DNA of 64,000 nt from Zoroaster sp. YZ-2022 (GCA_029582265.1 CM055823.1:5766001-5830000), one strand, 5' to 3'; numbered from the stretch's first letter, positions 20,901-29,200 are shown. Notes: generated from the sequence alone by a model not told the origin. Translations and numbers: made by a program.

Positions 20901-21653
20901 GACTTGACTAGTGGACAAAAATGACTTGTAACTTGACTTGACTTGGACAAAAATGACTTGTAACTTGACTTGACTAGTGGACAAAAATGACTTGTAACTT
21001 GACTTGACTAGTGGACAAAAATGACTTGTAACTTGACTTGACTTGGGCAAAAATGACTTGTAACTAGACTCGACTTGACTTAGACAAAAATGACTTGTAA
21101 CTTGACTTGACTAGTGGACAAAAATGATTTGTAACTTGACTTGACTTGGGCAAAAATGACTTGTAACTTGACTTGACTTGGGCAAAAGTTACTTGTAACT
21201 TGACTTGACTTGGGCAAAAATTACTTGTAACTTGACTTGACATGGACAAAAATGACTTGTAACTTGACTTGACTTGGGCAAAAATGACTTGTAACTTGAC
21301 TTGACTTGGACAAAAATGACTTGTTACATGACTTGACTTGACTAGTGGACAAAAATGACTTGTAACTTGACTTGGGCAAAAATGACTTGTAACTTGACTT
21401 GACTTGGGCAAAAATGACTTGTAACTTGACTTGGACAAAAATGATTTTTATCTACATAAGAAAGTTAAAAACTAAATTTTGCAATAGCATTTCAGACATT
21501 ATGCTGTACAGTGATAGTCATGTTGTATGTGCTCATTTCCCACAGGTACAGGCTGCAATCTCTCTCATACCACAAAACATTTTGGACAAAGGTCGTAAGG
21601 TCACTGAAGACGCCCTAAACCAAATCAACAGTAGTCCACATGAGCATACCTAA
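2929..21653 (+). CDS. JmjC-domain (cupin-like) oxygenase, predicted type II membrane protein, 8 coding exons, 434 aa
   Basis: Seen: eight exons with GT-AG borders join into one frame of 1305 nt. Translation starts at 2969; an in-frame TGA eight codons upstream supports this start. Residues 1-70 are polar and end in a basic cluster (RPTRPRRRR, 51-59). One hydrophobic helix follows at about 71-87. The catalytic domain then begins near KRPVIITDVLHDWGAMSW (139-156). It carries the iron ligands H260 and D262 (SSLHID), a KKWKLYPPG block with a candidate 2-oxoglutarate lysine (277-285), and distal H348 in PSGWFHQAYN. Known: HxD...H plus a lysine defines active JmjC hydroxylases/demethylases. Inferred: by the positive-inside rule the N-terminus is cytosolic and the domain lumenal; sequons NLS (126) and NWT (265) fit this. 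The substrate is unknown. It resembles small JmjC hydroxylases more than chromatin KDMs. I do not recognise a vertebrate orthologue by name. Confidence 0.85.
2969..3387 (+). CDS. JmjC gene coding exon 1
   Basis: Codes for residues 1-139 plus two bases of codon 140: the basic N-terminus, the membrane helix and the linker. The donor AAAAG/GTGAAA was chosen because it joins exon 2 as KR-PVIITD in frame. An acceptor-like tract ending in TTCTAG at 2928 suggests the exon begins at 2929 with 40 nt of 5'UTR and that a further upstream untranslated exon exists. Confidence 0.85.
3466..4415 (+). mobile_element. tRNA-derived SINE (family A), 5' truncated and interrupted
   Basis: The tRNA B-box region (GGTTCGAATC), then GACACTTGTGTCCTTGAGCA, then the body with CACCCAGGGGTTAAATGGG and an ATT microsatellite tail. 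The body is split by a TIR element at 3531-4176. Confidence 0.8.
3531..4176. mobile_element. TIR element inserted inside the SINE
   Basis: Ends GCCGTGTTCGCACTGGACTT and its inverse AAGTCCAGTGCGAACACGCC, then a second matching block with CCGAGACGATGG/CCATCGTCTCGG. TTAA lies on both flanks. Internal GTCCAGTGCGGACAG repeats and a duplicated block around 3740-3930. No transposase. Confidence 0.75.
4486..4775 (+). mobile_element. piggyBac-like MITE, family P1 (intact)
   Basis: TTAA duplications at 4482-4485 and 4776-4779. Termini CCCTCCTACT and AGTAGGAGGG. The body is rich in GTCAAAA/TTTTGAC words. Other copies: 7196-7499, 15605-15793, 24668-24974, 35665-35905, 41241-41545, 55442-55723 and 61838-61925. 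Confidence 0.75.
4856..5273. mobile_element. Foldback element with about 180-bp imperfect arms
   Basis: The left arm holds CCATGGTTACGTTACATTTT and TTATACCCAGACCTTACTCA; the right arm holds their reverse complements in reverse order. The centre is near 5062. No ORF. Confidence 0.8.
5332..5440 (+). CDS. JmjC gene coding exon 2
   Basis: Acceptor TTTTGAAG, donor GAG/GTATGA. Encodes the start of the JmjC/cupin fold, PVIITDVLHDWGAMSWDWNF and onward. Phase 2 in, phase 0 out. Confidence 0.85.
5478..5610 (+). repeat. Dispersed tail repeat with GATC hairpin, + copy
   Basis: CTGAAGAT-GATCGG...CTGATC-GAAGCG followed by CCAGTTCTTT and GGTGTCACCGCAA. The same module is at 20297-20420 (-), 40935-41052 (+) and, truncated, 11918-12005 (-). 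Similar modules occur at the 3' ends of Penelope-like elements; that attribution is inferred. Confidence 0.6.
5620..5900 (+). mobile_element. tRNA-derived SINE, family B
   Basis: GACTCTTGTGTCCTTCAG and AGCAAGACACTTAACC, then ATGCACGTAAAAGAA and GTGTTTCTGGTTCA. The 3' half matches 36613-36750. Confidence 0.6.
5976..6125 (+). CDS. JmjC gene coding exon 3
   Basis: Acceptor TTTTCAAAG, donor CCG/GTTAGT; exactly 50 codons. Encodes the region starting GKLHQAEGFSLPLHMFIDHL, with WTYIEDELF before the core barrel. Confidence 0.85.
6307..6917. mobile_element. Foldback MITE with CCCTCCTACT termini (P3)
   Basis: Arms of about 250-290 bp pair almost completely, e.g. CCATTTGAAACCATTCAAAA against its reverse complement near the right end. 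Termini equal those of P1, but the body is different (CCATT-rich). The TTAA flanks are decayed (GTAA/TTTA). Confidence 0.75.
7196..7499 (-). mobile_element. P1 MITE, right end lost
   Basis: TTAA then CCCTCCTACTGTAGCTG at the left; the body matches P1 in the opposite orientation to the 4486 copy. The distal terminus is missing. Confidence 0.65.
7822..7927 (+). CDS. JmjC gene coding exon 4 (first iron ligand)
   Basis: Acceptor CTTGCCAG, donor ATTG/GTCAGT. Ends in GTRYSRSSLHI; the aspartate of the HxD iron motif is completed across the intron. Confidence 0.9.
7940..8218 (+). repeat. About 77-bp tandem repeat, 3-4 copies
   Basis: Unit contains GTCACCCAGGGTACTCCCCA and TATGTACATTAGTAATGCAG. It lies just inside intron 4 of the JmjC gene. 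The same unit, inverted, recurs at 9655-9990. Confidence 0.85.
8641..8890. repeat. Near-perfect hairpin: 104-bp arms, 42-bp spacer
   Basis: Arms 8641-8744 and 8787-8890 are reverse complements with a single difference that I can find (CCACGACGG versus CTACGACGG). The outer ends are GTACATGTCGCGTACC / GGTACGCGACATGTAC. No ORF or tRNA/TE signature. Confidence 0.9.
9480..9632 (+). repeat. About 50-bp tandem repeat, 3 copies, ending in GGGTTAA
   Basis: Unit GGATTCAGGTTATGTGTAAG then CAAATGGGCCTAGGG. The last unit ends GTTAGGGTTAA, a P4/P5-type terminus. Together with TGAACCCTAACC at 8220 it suggests that an element spans 8222-9630 and contains the big hairpin. Confidence 0.6.
9655..9990 (-). repeat. 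Inverted copies of the 77-bp repeat
   Basis: GATTGAGATTGCCTGGGTAC and CTGCATTACTAATGTACATA are the reverse complement of the 7940-8218 unit; about three partial copies. Confidence 0.7.
10436..11097 (+). repeat. About 102-bp tandem repeat, 6-7 copies
   Basis: Unit has ACTATCCTGATTGGGAGATA, GAAACCCTATTCTCCCAATG and GAAGTGTGGCTCACAGGGG. Open minus-strand frames here are repeat artefacts. Confidence 0.9.
11165..11320 (+). mobile_element. tRNA-derived SINE, family C
   Basis: The head GCTCGGTGGTCGAGAGGTTA with B-box GGTTTGAATCCC is tRNA(Ser)-like in sequence. Then ACACGTCGGTGTAGGGCAAA. A minus-strand copy is at 48590-48800; a tail fragment is near 49760. Not a functional tRNA. Confidence 0.7.
11442..11750 (+). 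pseudogene. 3' end of a non-LTR retrotransposon (LINE)
   Basis: A short frame contains AAPSIWNEPPFGIRHASSLS then FKTSLKTHLF and stop. This is the usual C-terminal end of CR1/L2/Jockey-type reverse transcriptases (AAP..WN.LP..IR...S...FK..LKTHLF). It is followed by GCGCTATATAAATGCC and an (ATTGT)n tail. Typical 5'-truncated insertion. Confidence 0.75.
11918..12005 (-). repeat. Tail repeat, truncated copy
   Basis: GCGGTGACACCATGTGGAAT and AGTTCTGAAAAGAACTGG match the module at 40935-41052 in reverse; the GATC hairpin part is lost. Confidence 0.6.
12246..12540 (+). repeat. About 85-bp tandem repeat, 4 copies
   Basis: Unit has GGCCATTCGATTTGAAAACG and GAGTCGCAATCGTTGACA. The copies are clearly diverged. 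Confidence 0.85.
12917..13126. mobile_element. Short MITE with perfect 26-bp TIRs
   Basis: 12917-12942 and 13101-13126 are exact inverted copies, beginning GTGTCAGTGCAAAAACGTTG. The interior holds further ACGTCGTATCTC words in both orientations. Confidence 0.8.
13262..13628. mobile_element. MITE with GCTTGGGCGATA ends
   Basis: Starts AGCTTGGGCGATATAAT and ends GTGTTATCGCCAATGCTTA, rich in CGATAT/ATATCG. Relatives at 21789-22182 and 42499-43321 share interior words such as AGCGAACTACTTC in one orientation or the other. Confidence 0.65.
13650..14075. mobile_element. MITE with GTCAGTGAACGATTTC ends
   Basis: Left GTCAGTGAACGATTTCCC, right GAAATCGTTCCCTGACTG. Interior repeats of GCATCGCA/TGCGATGC. 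No gene. Confidence 0.65.
14629..14805. mobile_element. Short MITE with a CRE palindrome in each end
   Basis: TIRs ATAGACCTTATGCA / TGCATAAGGTCTAT. TGACGTCA occurs at 14644-14651 and 14781-14788. It lies in the intron before JmjC exon 5. Confidence 0.65.
15022..15163 (+). CDS. JmjC gene coding exon 5
   Basis: Acceptor TTTCATTTAG, donor CAG/GTACAT. Completes HID and encodes PYNWTGTNAVFKGLKKWKL, the strand and lysine region typical of the JmjC barrel. The intron before it is about 7.1 kb and packed with repeats. Confidence 0.9.
15605..15793 (-). mobile_element. P1 MITE fragment
   Basis: CCCTACTACTATTGCTGC then the P1 body, cut off directly at the SINE that follows. Confidence 0.65.
15799..15915 (-). 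mobile_element. SINE A fragment
   Basis: Reverse-strand head: GGGATTCGAACCCACATTCT and CTTGAGTCCGGTAAGCTAGA. It ends in a decayed A box; the body is absent. Confidence 0.75.
16262..17312 (+). repeat. 24-bp minisatellite, about 43 copies
   Basis: Unit CTGTTCTCACCGGGAGCAAG plus CATT, with variants CATGC/CATTC, CCGG/CTGG and GGGAG/GGAAG. Because 24 is divisible by three and the unit lacks stops, four frames stay open for 385-422 codons; these are not genes. It is an inner expansion of the 139-bp repeat that follows. Confidence 0.95.
17338..17750. mobile_element. hAT-like MITE with 8-bp target duplication
   Basis: GAATATTC at 17330-17337 and 17751-17758. Ends TAAGGCTGTGC / GCACAGCCCTA. The interior has repeated GGTATCC and CGGTTCCAATTACC. 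An 8-bp duplication is typical of hAT. Relatives: 22507-23187 and 37048-38480. Confidence 0.75.
17759..18330 (+). repeat. 139-bp tandem repeat, 4 copies
   Basis: Unit runs TTAGCATGCTCACTGAGAAC, GGAACAGACTGCATCGGC, ACGCATGCTGTTCTCACGGG, TTGGGAACGCTTGGTGTTCC. Part of another unit flanks the hAT MITE on its left (17313-17329). Confidence 0.9.
18552..18734 (+). CDS. JmjC gene coding exon 6 (distal histidine)
   Basis: Acceptor TTCTTTTAG, donor TATAG/GTTGGT. Encodes FTQNPGELLIIPSGWFHQAY with the distal iron histidine H348 and the closing strand ETIAVSSQVMN. Confidence 0.9.
18826..19275 (+). repeat. 42-bp minisatellite made of a MITE end, about 11 copies
   Basis: Unit TTAACCCTAACCCCCTATAG then GTATTCTGGCTAGGAACC. 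This is the reverse complement of the P4 right terminus, and the last copy continues into a P4 body. Confidence 0.85.
19280..19586 (-). mobile_element. P4 MITE, reverse copy, carrying a SINE tail
   Basis: CCAAAATCCATCAGTGCGC to GGATTTGGGGTGGTTTAGG then TTAA. An A-type SINE tail with ATT microsatellite (about 19446-19530) is inserted. Confidence 0.6.
19690..20215 (+). repeat. Dispersed repeat R (GCCCGATTTGTGAGGCC), nested
   Basis: AAAATTGCTGGATTGATTGG and CACATAGGGGTATGAATG, then CTCTCTTAGCCACCATACAC. Copies at 39405-39650 and 41965-42460. Between 19875 and 20150 an inserted foldback has ends CCCTGAAAATC / GATTTTCAGGGC and many CCGTGAAAT words. Confidence 0.55.
20297..20420 (-). repeat. Tail repeat with GATC hairpin, - copy
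   Basis: On the minus strand: CCTGAAGACGATCAGAGC, ATACTGATCGAAACG, TTGAGTTGTAACC, AGTTCTTTTCAGAACT. The best preserved copy. Confidence 0.65.
20559..20646 (+). CDS. JmjC gene coding exon 7
   Basis: Acceptor CATCATGCAG, donor CAACAG/GTCAGT. Encodes RNVLEEILKAGNLNKYMLP, part of the helical C-terminal extension seen in many JmjC proteins. Confidence 0.85.
20760..21445 (+). repeat. ACTTGACTTG minisatellite
   Basis: About 690 bp of irregular units ACTTGACTTGGGCAAAAATG or ACTAGTGGACAAAAATG. Period about 32-42 bp. It fills most of the last JmjC intron. Confidence 0.9.
21546..21653 (+). CDS. JmjC gene coding exon 8 and stop
   Basis: Acceptor TTTCCCACAG. Encodes VQAAISLIPQNILDKGRKV and onward, ending SSPHEHT then TAA. 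No strong polyadenylation signal is seen close by; the following DNA is repeat. Confidence 0.85.
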   Translation, partial: VQAAISLIPQNILDKGRKVTEDALNQINSSPHEHT

Positions 21654-21788
21654 GCCAATATACAGAGTCATAGTACTCGTACTCGTACTCGTACTCGAGT
21701 GCATTTTTTTGTTGTATTTGTACTCATACTTGTAGTCATGAAAGAGTACTCGACTACAACTATAGATTTGAAGTATGAGTACACTTAA

Positions 21789-22182
21789 ACTTGGGTGATA
21801 ACACGATAATATCGAATATCGCGATACTTTTTTTATTCGATTACGATATCGAGAACCTTTTTAAGTTATCGAGATATCGGCAAATCGCGATTAAAAAAAA
21901 TCGACATAGTGAGTCAAGTCAGAAATTCCATGGAAACAAAATTAGAACAGTCTTTTCAGCTTTTGGAAGTGAGAAACAAAAGCGAACTACTTCAAAAGTA
22001 CATACACACCCTGTAAACGAATTTGCGATTTATTGTGACGCTTGTAGAGGGGTACATACCTGCGGTTATCGGCTCTAAAGCAATCATGCATGAATGAAAA
22101 AAATAATCGCGATATTATCAAAAATCGCGATATATGTTTACGGATATATCGTGGATGAAAAAAAATCGATATCGCCCAAGCT
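21789..22182. mobile_element. MITE with CTTGGGTGATAACACG ends
   Basis: Ends pair with GATATCGCCCAAGCTTAAG. Flanked on both sides by GTACTCGT repeats, so it is inserted into that repeat. Confidence 0.65.
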
Positions 22183-22506
22183 TAAGTACACTTGTATTCA
22201 AGTACATTTTTCTGTACTCGTACTGATGAAAAAATACTCAACTAAGGGACAAGGGCCAAAGTCATGGTACAGCCAAGCCTTTGAGAAGCCCGGCCAGGCC
22301 CAGGCTTTTCCCCTGCCTACTGGCCTATATAATGAGCTCTGCTTGCCTGGGGCTAGGCCCTCCAGAAGCCCAGGTTCTGTTGATTGGCAGGTGCTGTATT
22401 GTTACAGGATTAGGACTCACAAAAGACAGATTAGGAGGCCAGGTAGCCTGGGCCTGGCTGGACTTCTGAAAGGCTTCGCTGTACTATGACTTTGGCCCTC
22501 CTCCTT

Positions 22507-23187
22507 AAGGCTGTGCCAGGTATCCGGGTACCTGGATACCTGACCGAAACTGTCATTACCTGGTTCCATTTTTCGGTTCCAATTACCCGTAAATGACTTT
22601 TAAAAATTTCGACTGAACATTCAAGCCACACAAATGGAAGTCTCAAATATTTTGATAGCAAAATGTGTGTGAGGAATGAGGATTCTACGAGTCATTTTTA
22701 ATATAGAGGCAGGAAATTATTACAATAAGTCCACATTTATTATGACTCTAATAAAACAAGAGAAACTTGTGTTCTTATTGTGTACATTCAGTGCAATTTT
22801 TGAAACAACCCATTCAGGCCACTCCAAGCCATTAGCTGTTGCCAGTGGCCTCCTATGGTTACCATTCTGTGCACTGTCACACCACTGAGATTGCAGGGTA
22901 AGGTGGTCTCCCATTGATACATTGCAGGCCATACTAATATGTTCAAACATTTACAGTGGCCTTGGGTGACACACAGTTGATTTTGTAAGATTACTTGGAA
23001 AGGACAGCAGGCTTGTACATGTATGTACTGAAGGTTGCTCAAGAACAGAATTTTGTGGATTGGAGTGGTCTCTGTGTAGGAGGGTTAAATATGTGTTTTT
23101 ATAAAATAGTTTATGGGTAACTGGGTATCTGAAGATTATCAATTTAGGGTATCTGGTCACTGAAATAACCGAAAACGCACAGCCTTA
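22507..23187. mobile_element. hAT-like MITE containing a nested P2 MITE
   Basis: TAAGGCTGTGCCAGG ... GAAAACGCACAGCCTTA. At about 22785-23084 it holds a P2 element in reverse (CAGGCCACTCCAAGCC ... TGTAGGAGGG then TTAA). Confidence 0.65.
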
Positions 23188-23349
23188 TACTCAAGTACAA
23201 GTCTACCAATATAAAACAAATCAAGCTTCAAAACGGTGAAGATACAATATCAGTATTTGGAAATGTAAGTTCATTTTAGCCCTTCAGTTTTCAACATATA
23301 CTATAAAACTAATCTACAAAAAAAGTATATTGTTTGGGGATGAACAAAG

Positions 23350-23470
23350 AAAATGTTACTCGAGCGGAATTTGAATCTGTGACCTCGGGGTTGAGGTGCA
23401 GGTGCAGGTGCAGGTGCAGGTGCAGGTGCAGGTGCAGGTGCATTACCAATGAACTATCTAGCTCTATATT
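23350..23470 (-). repeat. tRNA-like sequence with (TGCACC)8 expansion
   Basis: On the minus strand: CTAGATAGTTCATTGGTAAT (A-box like), then eight TGCACC units (23395-23442), then CCGAGGTCACAGATTCAAAT (B-box like). Probably a SINE head with a hexamer expansion between the boxes. Confidence 0.5.
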
Positions 23471-23548
23471 GGCGGTCTATTGTAAATATCTTTGTTCAGG
23501 GGCACTAAAGTCAGCATGCCGAATAGCCAGGGATCACACTATGTGATG

Positions 23549-23884
23549 ATAGAACCTGGGAAGTCTGGGGATCACTGGAAGAGGATAGAACCTGGGAAGT
23601 GGCAGTCTGGGGATCACTGGAAGAGGATAGAACCTGGGAAGTGGCAGTCTGGGGATCACTAGAAGAGGATAGAACCTGGGAAGTGGCAGTCTGGGAATCA
23701 CTGGAAGAGGATAGAACCTGGGAAGTGGCAGTCTGGGGATCACTGGAAGAGGATAGAACCTGGGAAGTGGCAGTCTGGGGATCACTGGAAGAGGATAGAA
23801 CCTGGGAAGTGGCAGTCTGGGAATCACTAGAAGAGGATAGAACCTGGGAAGTGGCAGTCTGGGGATCACTGGAAGAGGATAGAA
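23549..23884 (+). repeat. 42-bp minisatellite, about 8 copies
   Basis: Unit GATAGAACCTGGGAAGTGGC then AGTCTGGGGATCACTGG. Open in both directions because the period is divisible by three. Confidence 0.9.
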
Positions 23885-24267
23885 CTTTTCATATCATATA
23901 ATCAAATAAACCACAAAGAAATCTGACTAGGTACATGAATACATCAAACCATTTGATCCCTCAAAACCCTATAACAGACAAATGGTTTTAAGAATAGGAG
24001 GTTTCATAAATACCTCTCTTTTGATTCTTATGAGATATAGATACACAACGACGCTTTACCAGTAGTGACCCCTTTTTCTAAACAGCCATTTATAAGACCA
24101 GTTGAATATACCCATGTGACCTATTCTCAGCCAATCAAAATGTCTAAACTGTCTGGTTTTTATAAATAGTTGATATTTTTGCTTTGATAAAATGTATGTT
24201 ATGTTGTACTTTAAGTTTACTTTAAATTCACCAGCCTAGATTTAAATTTACTTGTTTTTTTTATCGT

Positions 24268-24480
24268 AAGTTTCAGTGACATAACTATGGGGGGGGGGCC
24301 ACGAGGGCACATGCCCCCCCCCCCAGCCGAGGTCTGTGCCCCCATTCAAAATTTTGAAAAAACAGTTTCCCCCATTTGAGGCTGCAGGGTACAAAATGTT
24401 CAAGTATTGACATGCCCCCTAGAAAAAGTGGTGCACCCCCTAGTGCCCCCTTGAAAATTGGACCCTAGTTACGCAACTGG
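24268..24480. repeat. Dispersed repeat with G and C runs
   Basis: GTGACATAACTATGGGG, CCGAGGTCTGTGCCCCC, GGACCCTAGTTACGCAACTG. A second copy is at 47180-47368 (GTGGCGTAACTATGG). TIR-like ends suggest a MITE. Confidence 0.5.
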
Positions 24481-24667
24481 TAAGTTTGTCTTTTTAATTG
24501 TGATTTGATAAATGTGCAATAACCCTTTTCACATTAAAAAATAGATTGTACAATCAAACATTTGTAATAGAGCTTGTGTTGTGTTTAGTTTATTATAATA
24601 AACTGTACTTTGATTTTGAATATTATAAGGACTAGAAGTATGTTGTGTTGTCTTTACCGCATGTTAA

Positions 24668-24974
24668 CTCTCCTACTATTGCTGCACTTTAGTAGGAAGT
24701 TGCTGTAGAGGTCAAACCCAGTCAACTGCCTGTTTTGACTGTTGACCCAAATGTGCACACAGGGGCATTTTTAACTGATTTTACTGTCATTTTGACCACC
24801 CTGAACAATACCAGACATTGCTTTTACCAGTCAAAAACGGTCGACTCATTTTGACCTGTAAATGTACTTACTACACAAAAGGTTTGACAGTGTTTGACTT
24901 TTAAGTGCACTAGATATACCTTGGCAAGTATATCAACATTTTGACTGATTTTGACCCTTGTATTAGTAGGAGGG
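24668..24974 (-). mobile_element. P1 MITE
   Basis: TTAA then CTCTCCTACT at the left, AGTAGGAGGG at the right. The right TTAA has decayed. Confidence 0.7.
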
Positions 24975-25559
24975 TTTTGGGCATGATATGTAATTTTTAT
25001 TTTTAAAAAAGCCAAATAGAAATGGGCAAATTAACGTTTTGGGGACACAAGAAACACTTTTAAAATGTACATGAGTCAGGCGTGTGATGTGAAACAATCT
25101 TGGTCACTGATTGGTGAACAGCTGGCACATAGGCACTATACTCTGATTTTGATAAGCCATGTCTTTACCATCTGTTAATACACCCCCATGTGATTACATT
25201 TTGTCCAATCAGATTGTCTCAATTGTCTAGGGTATATGAATAGTGATTCAGTGAACGATGATTTCTCGTGCATTGCATAAAAAAATGCTACGCAAAATCT
25301 GCAATTTGGCATGTCTGATGGCGGTGGTGTAAATCCGTGTCGAAAAGTGTGTGTGTGGGGGGGGAGGGTTGATATTGAATTTTATATGCATAATGTACAA
25401 CGAACCATGGGCATAGATCGCTTCTTAAAAGTGTGGGGGGATATGCAGGGAGTTTCGGATCCAGGATTTGGCCAATATGAACAATTCGGGTTGTACAACC
25501 GCATCCCCCTTTTAGAAATCATTATTTGTTGCGAGTTGGTATTTTTGATTTTTTTTTTA

Positions 25560-26068
25560 TTGCAGTAAAAAACAAAATTAAAATCCAGCTCGAACTGGGC
25601 AGGGAGGAGGAGCTAGTGGGGGGTATTCGTGCGCCTTTTCCATCTCGGATCGGACACGGGATAATGCAGGCTATGAAGAGTCGCGGTATATAGAGGGCGC
25701 ATTGCAAAAAGCTTTTCTTTGAAAAAGCAGAGGGCGCTCTTGAAGATTGAAGATGGCCGATCCCATGCATGCGAGAACCAACGTTTAGATTTGCAGGAAA
25801 CAGAAAACCGTGATGCCTTAATGAACAAAAACATTAGCTCGGTTAGCGTGTTTTGATCCACGTATTTTGTGTATTTATTGATTTTTTTAAAATCAAATTT
25901 ATAATTTACGAGTCGGGACCATTGACTGAGTCGGAACACAACGTCAACGTCAACGAATGAACGAGCCCAGCCCTACACAGTAGATCGGGGGGTTGTTCAT
26001 TCATTTTTATTGCGCCCTTCCTCATAATCTCGATTGTCATAACTCTGAACTAAGTTGTTGAAAAACAG
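25560..26068 (+). promoter_or_regulatory. Probable BAX promoter and untranslated first exon
   Basis: A repeat-poor, GC- and CpG-richer stretch between repeat blocks. It ends in AAACAG/GTAACG, a good splice donor at 26069. No ORF continues across it. The first coding exon of the BAX-like gene has a strong acceptor but no nearby promoter, so an upstream untranslated exon is expected and this is the best candidate. The transcription start is unknown. Confidence 0.4.
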
Positions 26069-26207
26069 GTAACGTTAAGCTATGTTAGGGTATTACGTTA
26101 TTAGATGTTGAATACGCCATCAAGTGTGGTTTTGGGAGAAAAATAATACATTGGATTTGGGAAAAGAGGTAGGCCTATTGAGTATTGGGCACAACAGTCA
26201 TGACAGT

Positions 26208-29200
26208 CACCCCAAAAATGTACCTTGTTAATTTTGTTCACCCCCCAAAAATGTACCTTGTTCACTTTGTTCACCCCCAAAATGTACCTTGTTCATTTTG
26301 TTCACCCCCCAAAAATGTACCTTGTTCACTTTGTTAACCCCCCAAAATGTACCTTGTTCATTTTGTTCACCCCCAAAATGTACCTTGTTCACTTTGTTAA
26401 CCCCCCAAAATGTACCTTGTTCATTTTGTTCACCCCCCAAAATGTACCTTGTTCATTTTGTTCACCCCCAAAATGTACCTTGTTCACTTTGTCCACCCCC
26501 CAAAATGTACCTTGTTCATTTTGTTAACCCCCCAAAATGTACCTTGTTCACTTTGTTAACCCCCCAAAATGTACCTTGTTCACTTTGTTAACCCCCCAAA
26601 ATGTACTTTGTTCATTTCGCTAACCCCCCAAAATGTACCTTGTTCTCTTTGTTCACCCCCAAAATGTACCTTGTTCATTTTGTTCACCCCCAAAATGTAC
26701 CTTGTTCACTTTGTTAACCCCCCAAAATGTACCTTGTTCATTTTGTTAACCCCCCAAAATGTACCTTGTTCATTTTGTTCACCCCCCAAAATGTACCTTG
26801 TTCACTTTGTTAACCCCCCAAAATGTACCTTGTTCATTTTGTTCACCCCCCAAAATGTACCTTGTTCACTTTGTTAACCCCCCAAAATGTACCTTGTTCA
26901 CTTTGTTAACCCCCAAAATGTACCTTGTTCATTTTGTTCACCCCCCAAAATGTACCTTGTTCATTTTGTTAACCCCCCAAAATGTACCTTGTTCTCTTTG
27001 TTCACCCCCAAAATGTACCTTGTTCATTATGTTCACCCAAAAATGTACCTTGTTCACTTTGCTAACCCCCCAAAATGTACCTTGTTCACTTTGTTAACCC
27101 CCCAAAATGTACCTTGTTCATTTTGTTCACCCCCCAAAATGTACCTTGTTCACTTTGTTAACCCCCCAAAATGTACCTTGTTCATTTTGTTCACCCCCCA
27201 AAATGTACCTTGTTCACTTTGTTAACCCCCCAAAATGTACCTTGTTCATTTTGTTAACCCCCCAAAATGTACCTTGTTCACTTTGTTAACCCCCCAAAAT
27301 GTACCTTGTTCACTTTGTTAACCCCCCAAAATGTACCTTGTTCACTTTGTTAACCCCCCAAAATGTACCTTGTTCATTTTGTTCACCCCCCAAAATGTAC
27401 CTTGTTCATTTTGTTCACCCCCCAAAATGTACCTTGTTCATTTTGTTAACCCCCCAAAATGTACCTTGTTCATTTTGTTAACCCCCCAAAATGTACCTTG
27501 TTCATTTTGTTAACCCCCCAAAATGTACCTTGTTCATTTTGTTCACCCCCCAAAATGTACCTTGTTCATTTTGTCCACCCCCCAAAATGTACCTTGTTCA
27601 TTTTGTCCACCCCCCAAAATGTACCTTGTTCATTTTGTTCACCCCCCAAAATGTACCTTGTTCATTTTGTCCACCCCCCAAAATGTACCTTGTTCATTTT
27701 GTCCACCGCCCAAAATGTACCTTGTTCATTTTGTTCACCCCCCAAAATGTACCTTGTTCATTTTGTTCACCCCCCAAAATGTGCCTTGTTCACTTTGTTA
27801 ACCCCCCAAAATGTACCTTGTTCTCTTTGTTCACCCCCAAAATGTACCTTGTTCACTTTGTTCACCCCCCAAAAATGTACCTTGTTCACTTTGTTAACCT
27901 AACCCCCCAAAATGTACCTTGTTCACTTTGTTAACCCCCCAAAATGTACTTTGTTCATTTCGCTAACCCCCCAAAATGTACCTTGTTCTCTTTGTTCACC
28001 CCCAAAATGTACCTTGTTCATTTTGTTCACCCCCCAAAAATGTACCTTGTTCACTTTGCTAACCCCCCAAAATGCACCTTGTTCACTTTGTTAACCCCCC
28101 AAAAATGTACCTTGTTCATTTTGTTCACCCCCAAAAATGTACCTTGTTCACTTTGTTAACCCCCCAAAAATGTACCTTGTTCATTTTGTTAACCCCCCAA
28201 AATGTACTTTGTTCATTTCGCTAACCCCCCAAAATGTACCTTGTTCTCTTTGTTCACCCCCAAAATGTACCTTGTTCATTTTGTTCACCCCCCAAAAATG
28301 TACCTTGTTCACTTTGCTAACCCCCCAAAATGCACCTTGTTCACTTTGTTAACCCCCCAAAAATGTACCTTGTTCATTTTGTTCACCCCCAAAAATGTAC
28401 CTTGTTCACTTTGTTAACCCCCCAAAAATGTACCTTGTTCATTTTGTTCACCCCCAAAAATGTACCTTGTTCACTTAGTTAACCCCCCAAAAATGTACCT
28501 TGTTCACTTTGTTAACCCCCCAAAATGTACCTTGTTCACTTTGTTAACCCCCCAAAATGTACTTTGTTCATTTTGTTCACCCCTCAAAATGTACCATGTT
28601 CATTTTGTTAACCCCCCAAAATGTACCTTGTTCACTTTGTTAATCCCCCAAAATGTACCTTGTTCATTTTGTTAACCCCCCAAAATGTGCCTTGTTCATT
28701 TTGTTAACCCCCCAAAATGTACCTTGTTCATTTTGTTAACCCCCCAAAATGTACCTTGTTCATTTTGTTCACCCCCCAAAATGTACCTTGTTCATTTTGT
28801 CCACCCCCCAAAATGTACCTTGTTCATTTTGTCCACCCCCCAAAATGTACCTTGTTCATTTTGTTCACCCCCCAAAATGTACCTTGTTCATTTTGTCCAC
28901 CCCCCAAAATGTACCTTGTTCATTTTGTCCACCGCCCAAAATGTACCTTGTTCATTTTGTTCACCCCCCAAAATGTACCTTGTTCATTTTGTTCACCCCC
29001 CAAAATGTGCCTTGTTCACTTTGTTAACCCCCCAAAATGTACCTTGTTCTCTTTGTTCACCCCCAAAATGTACCTTGTTCACTTTGTTCACCCCCCAAAA
29101 ATGTACCTTGTTCACTTTGTTAACCTAACCCCCCAAAATGTACCTTGTTCACTTTGTTAACCCCCCAAAATGTACTTTGTTCATTTCGCTAACCCCCCAA

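Noticed and set aside
20745..21438. Minus-strand ORFs with SSYKSFLS repeats
   Set aside because: Translation of the ACTTGACTTG minisatellite inside an intron.
23534..23901. ORFs of 100-111 codons on both strands
   Set aside because: 42-bp minisatellite with period divisible by three.
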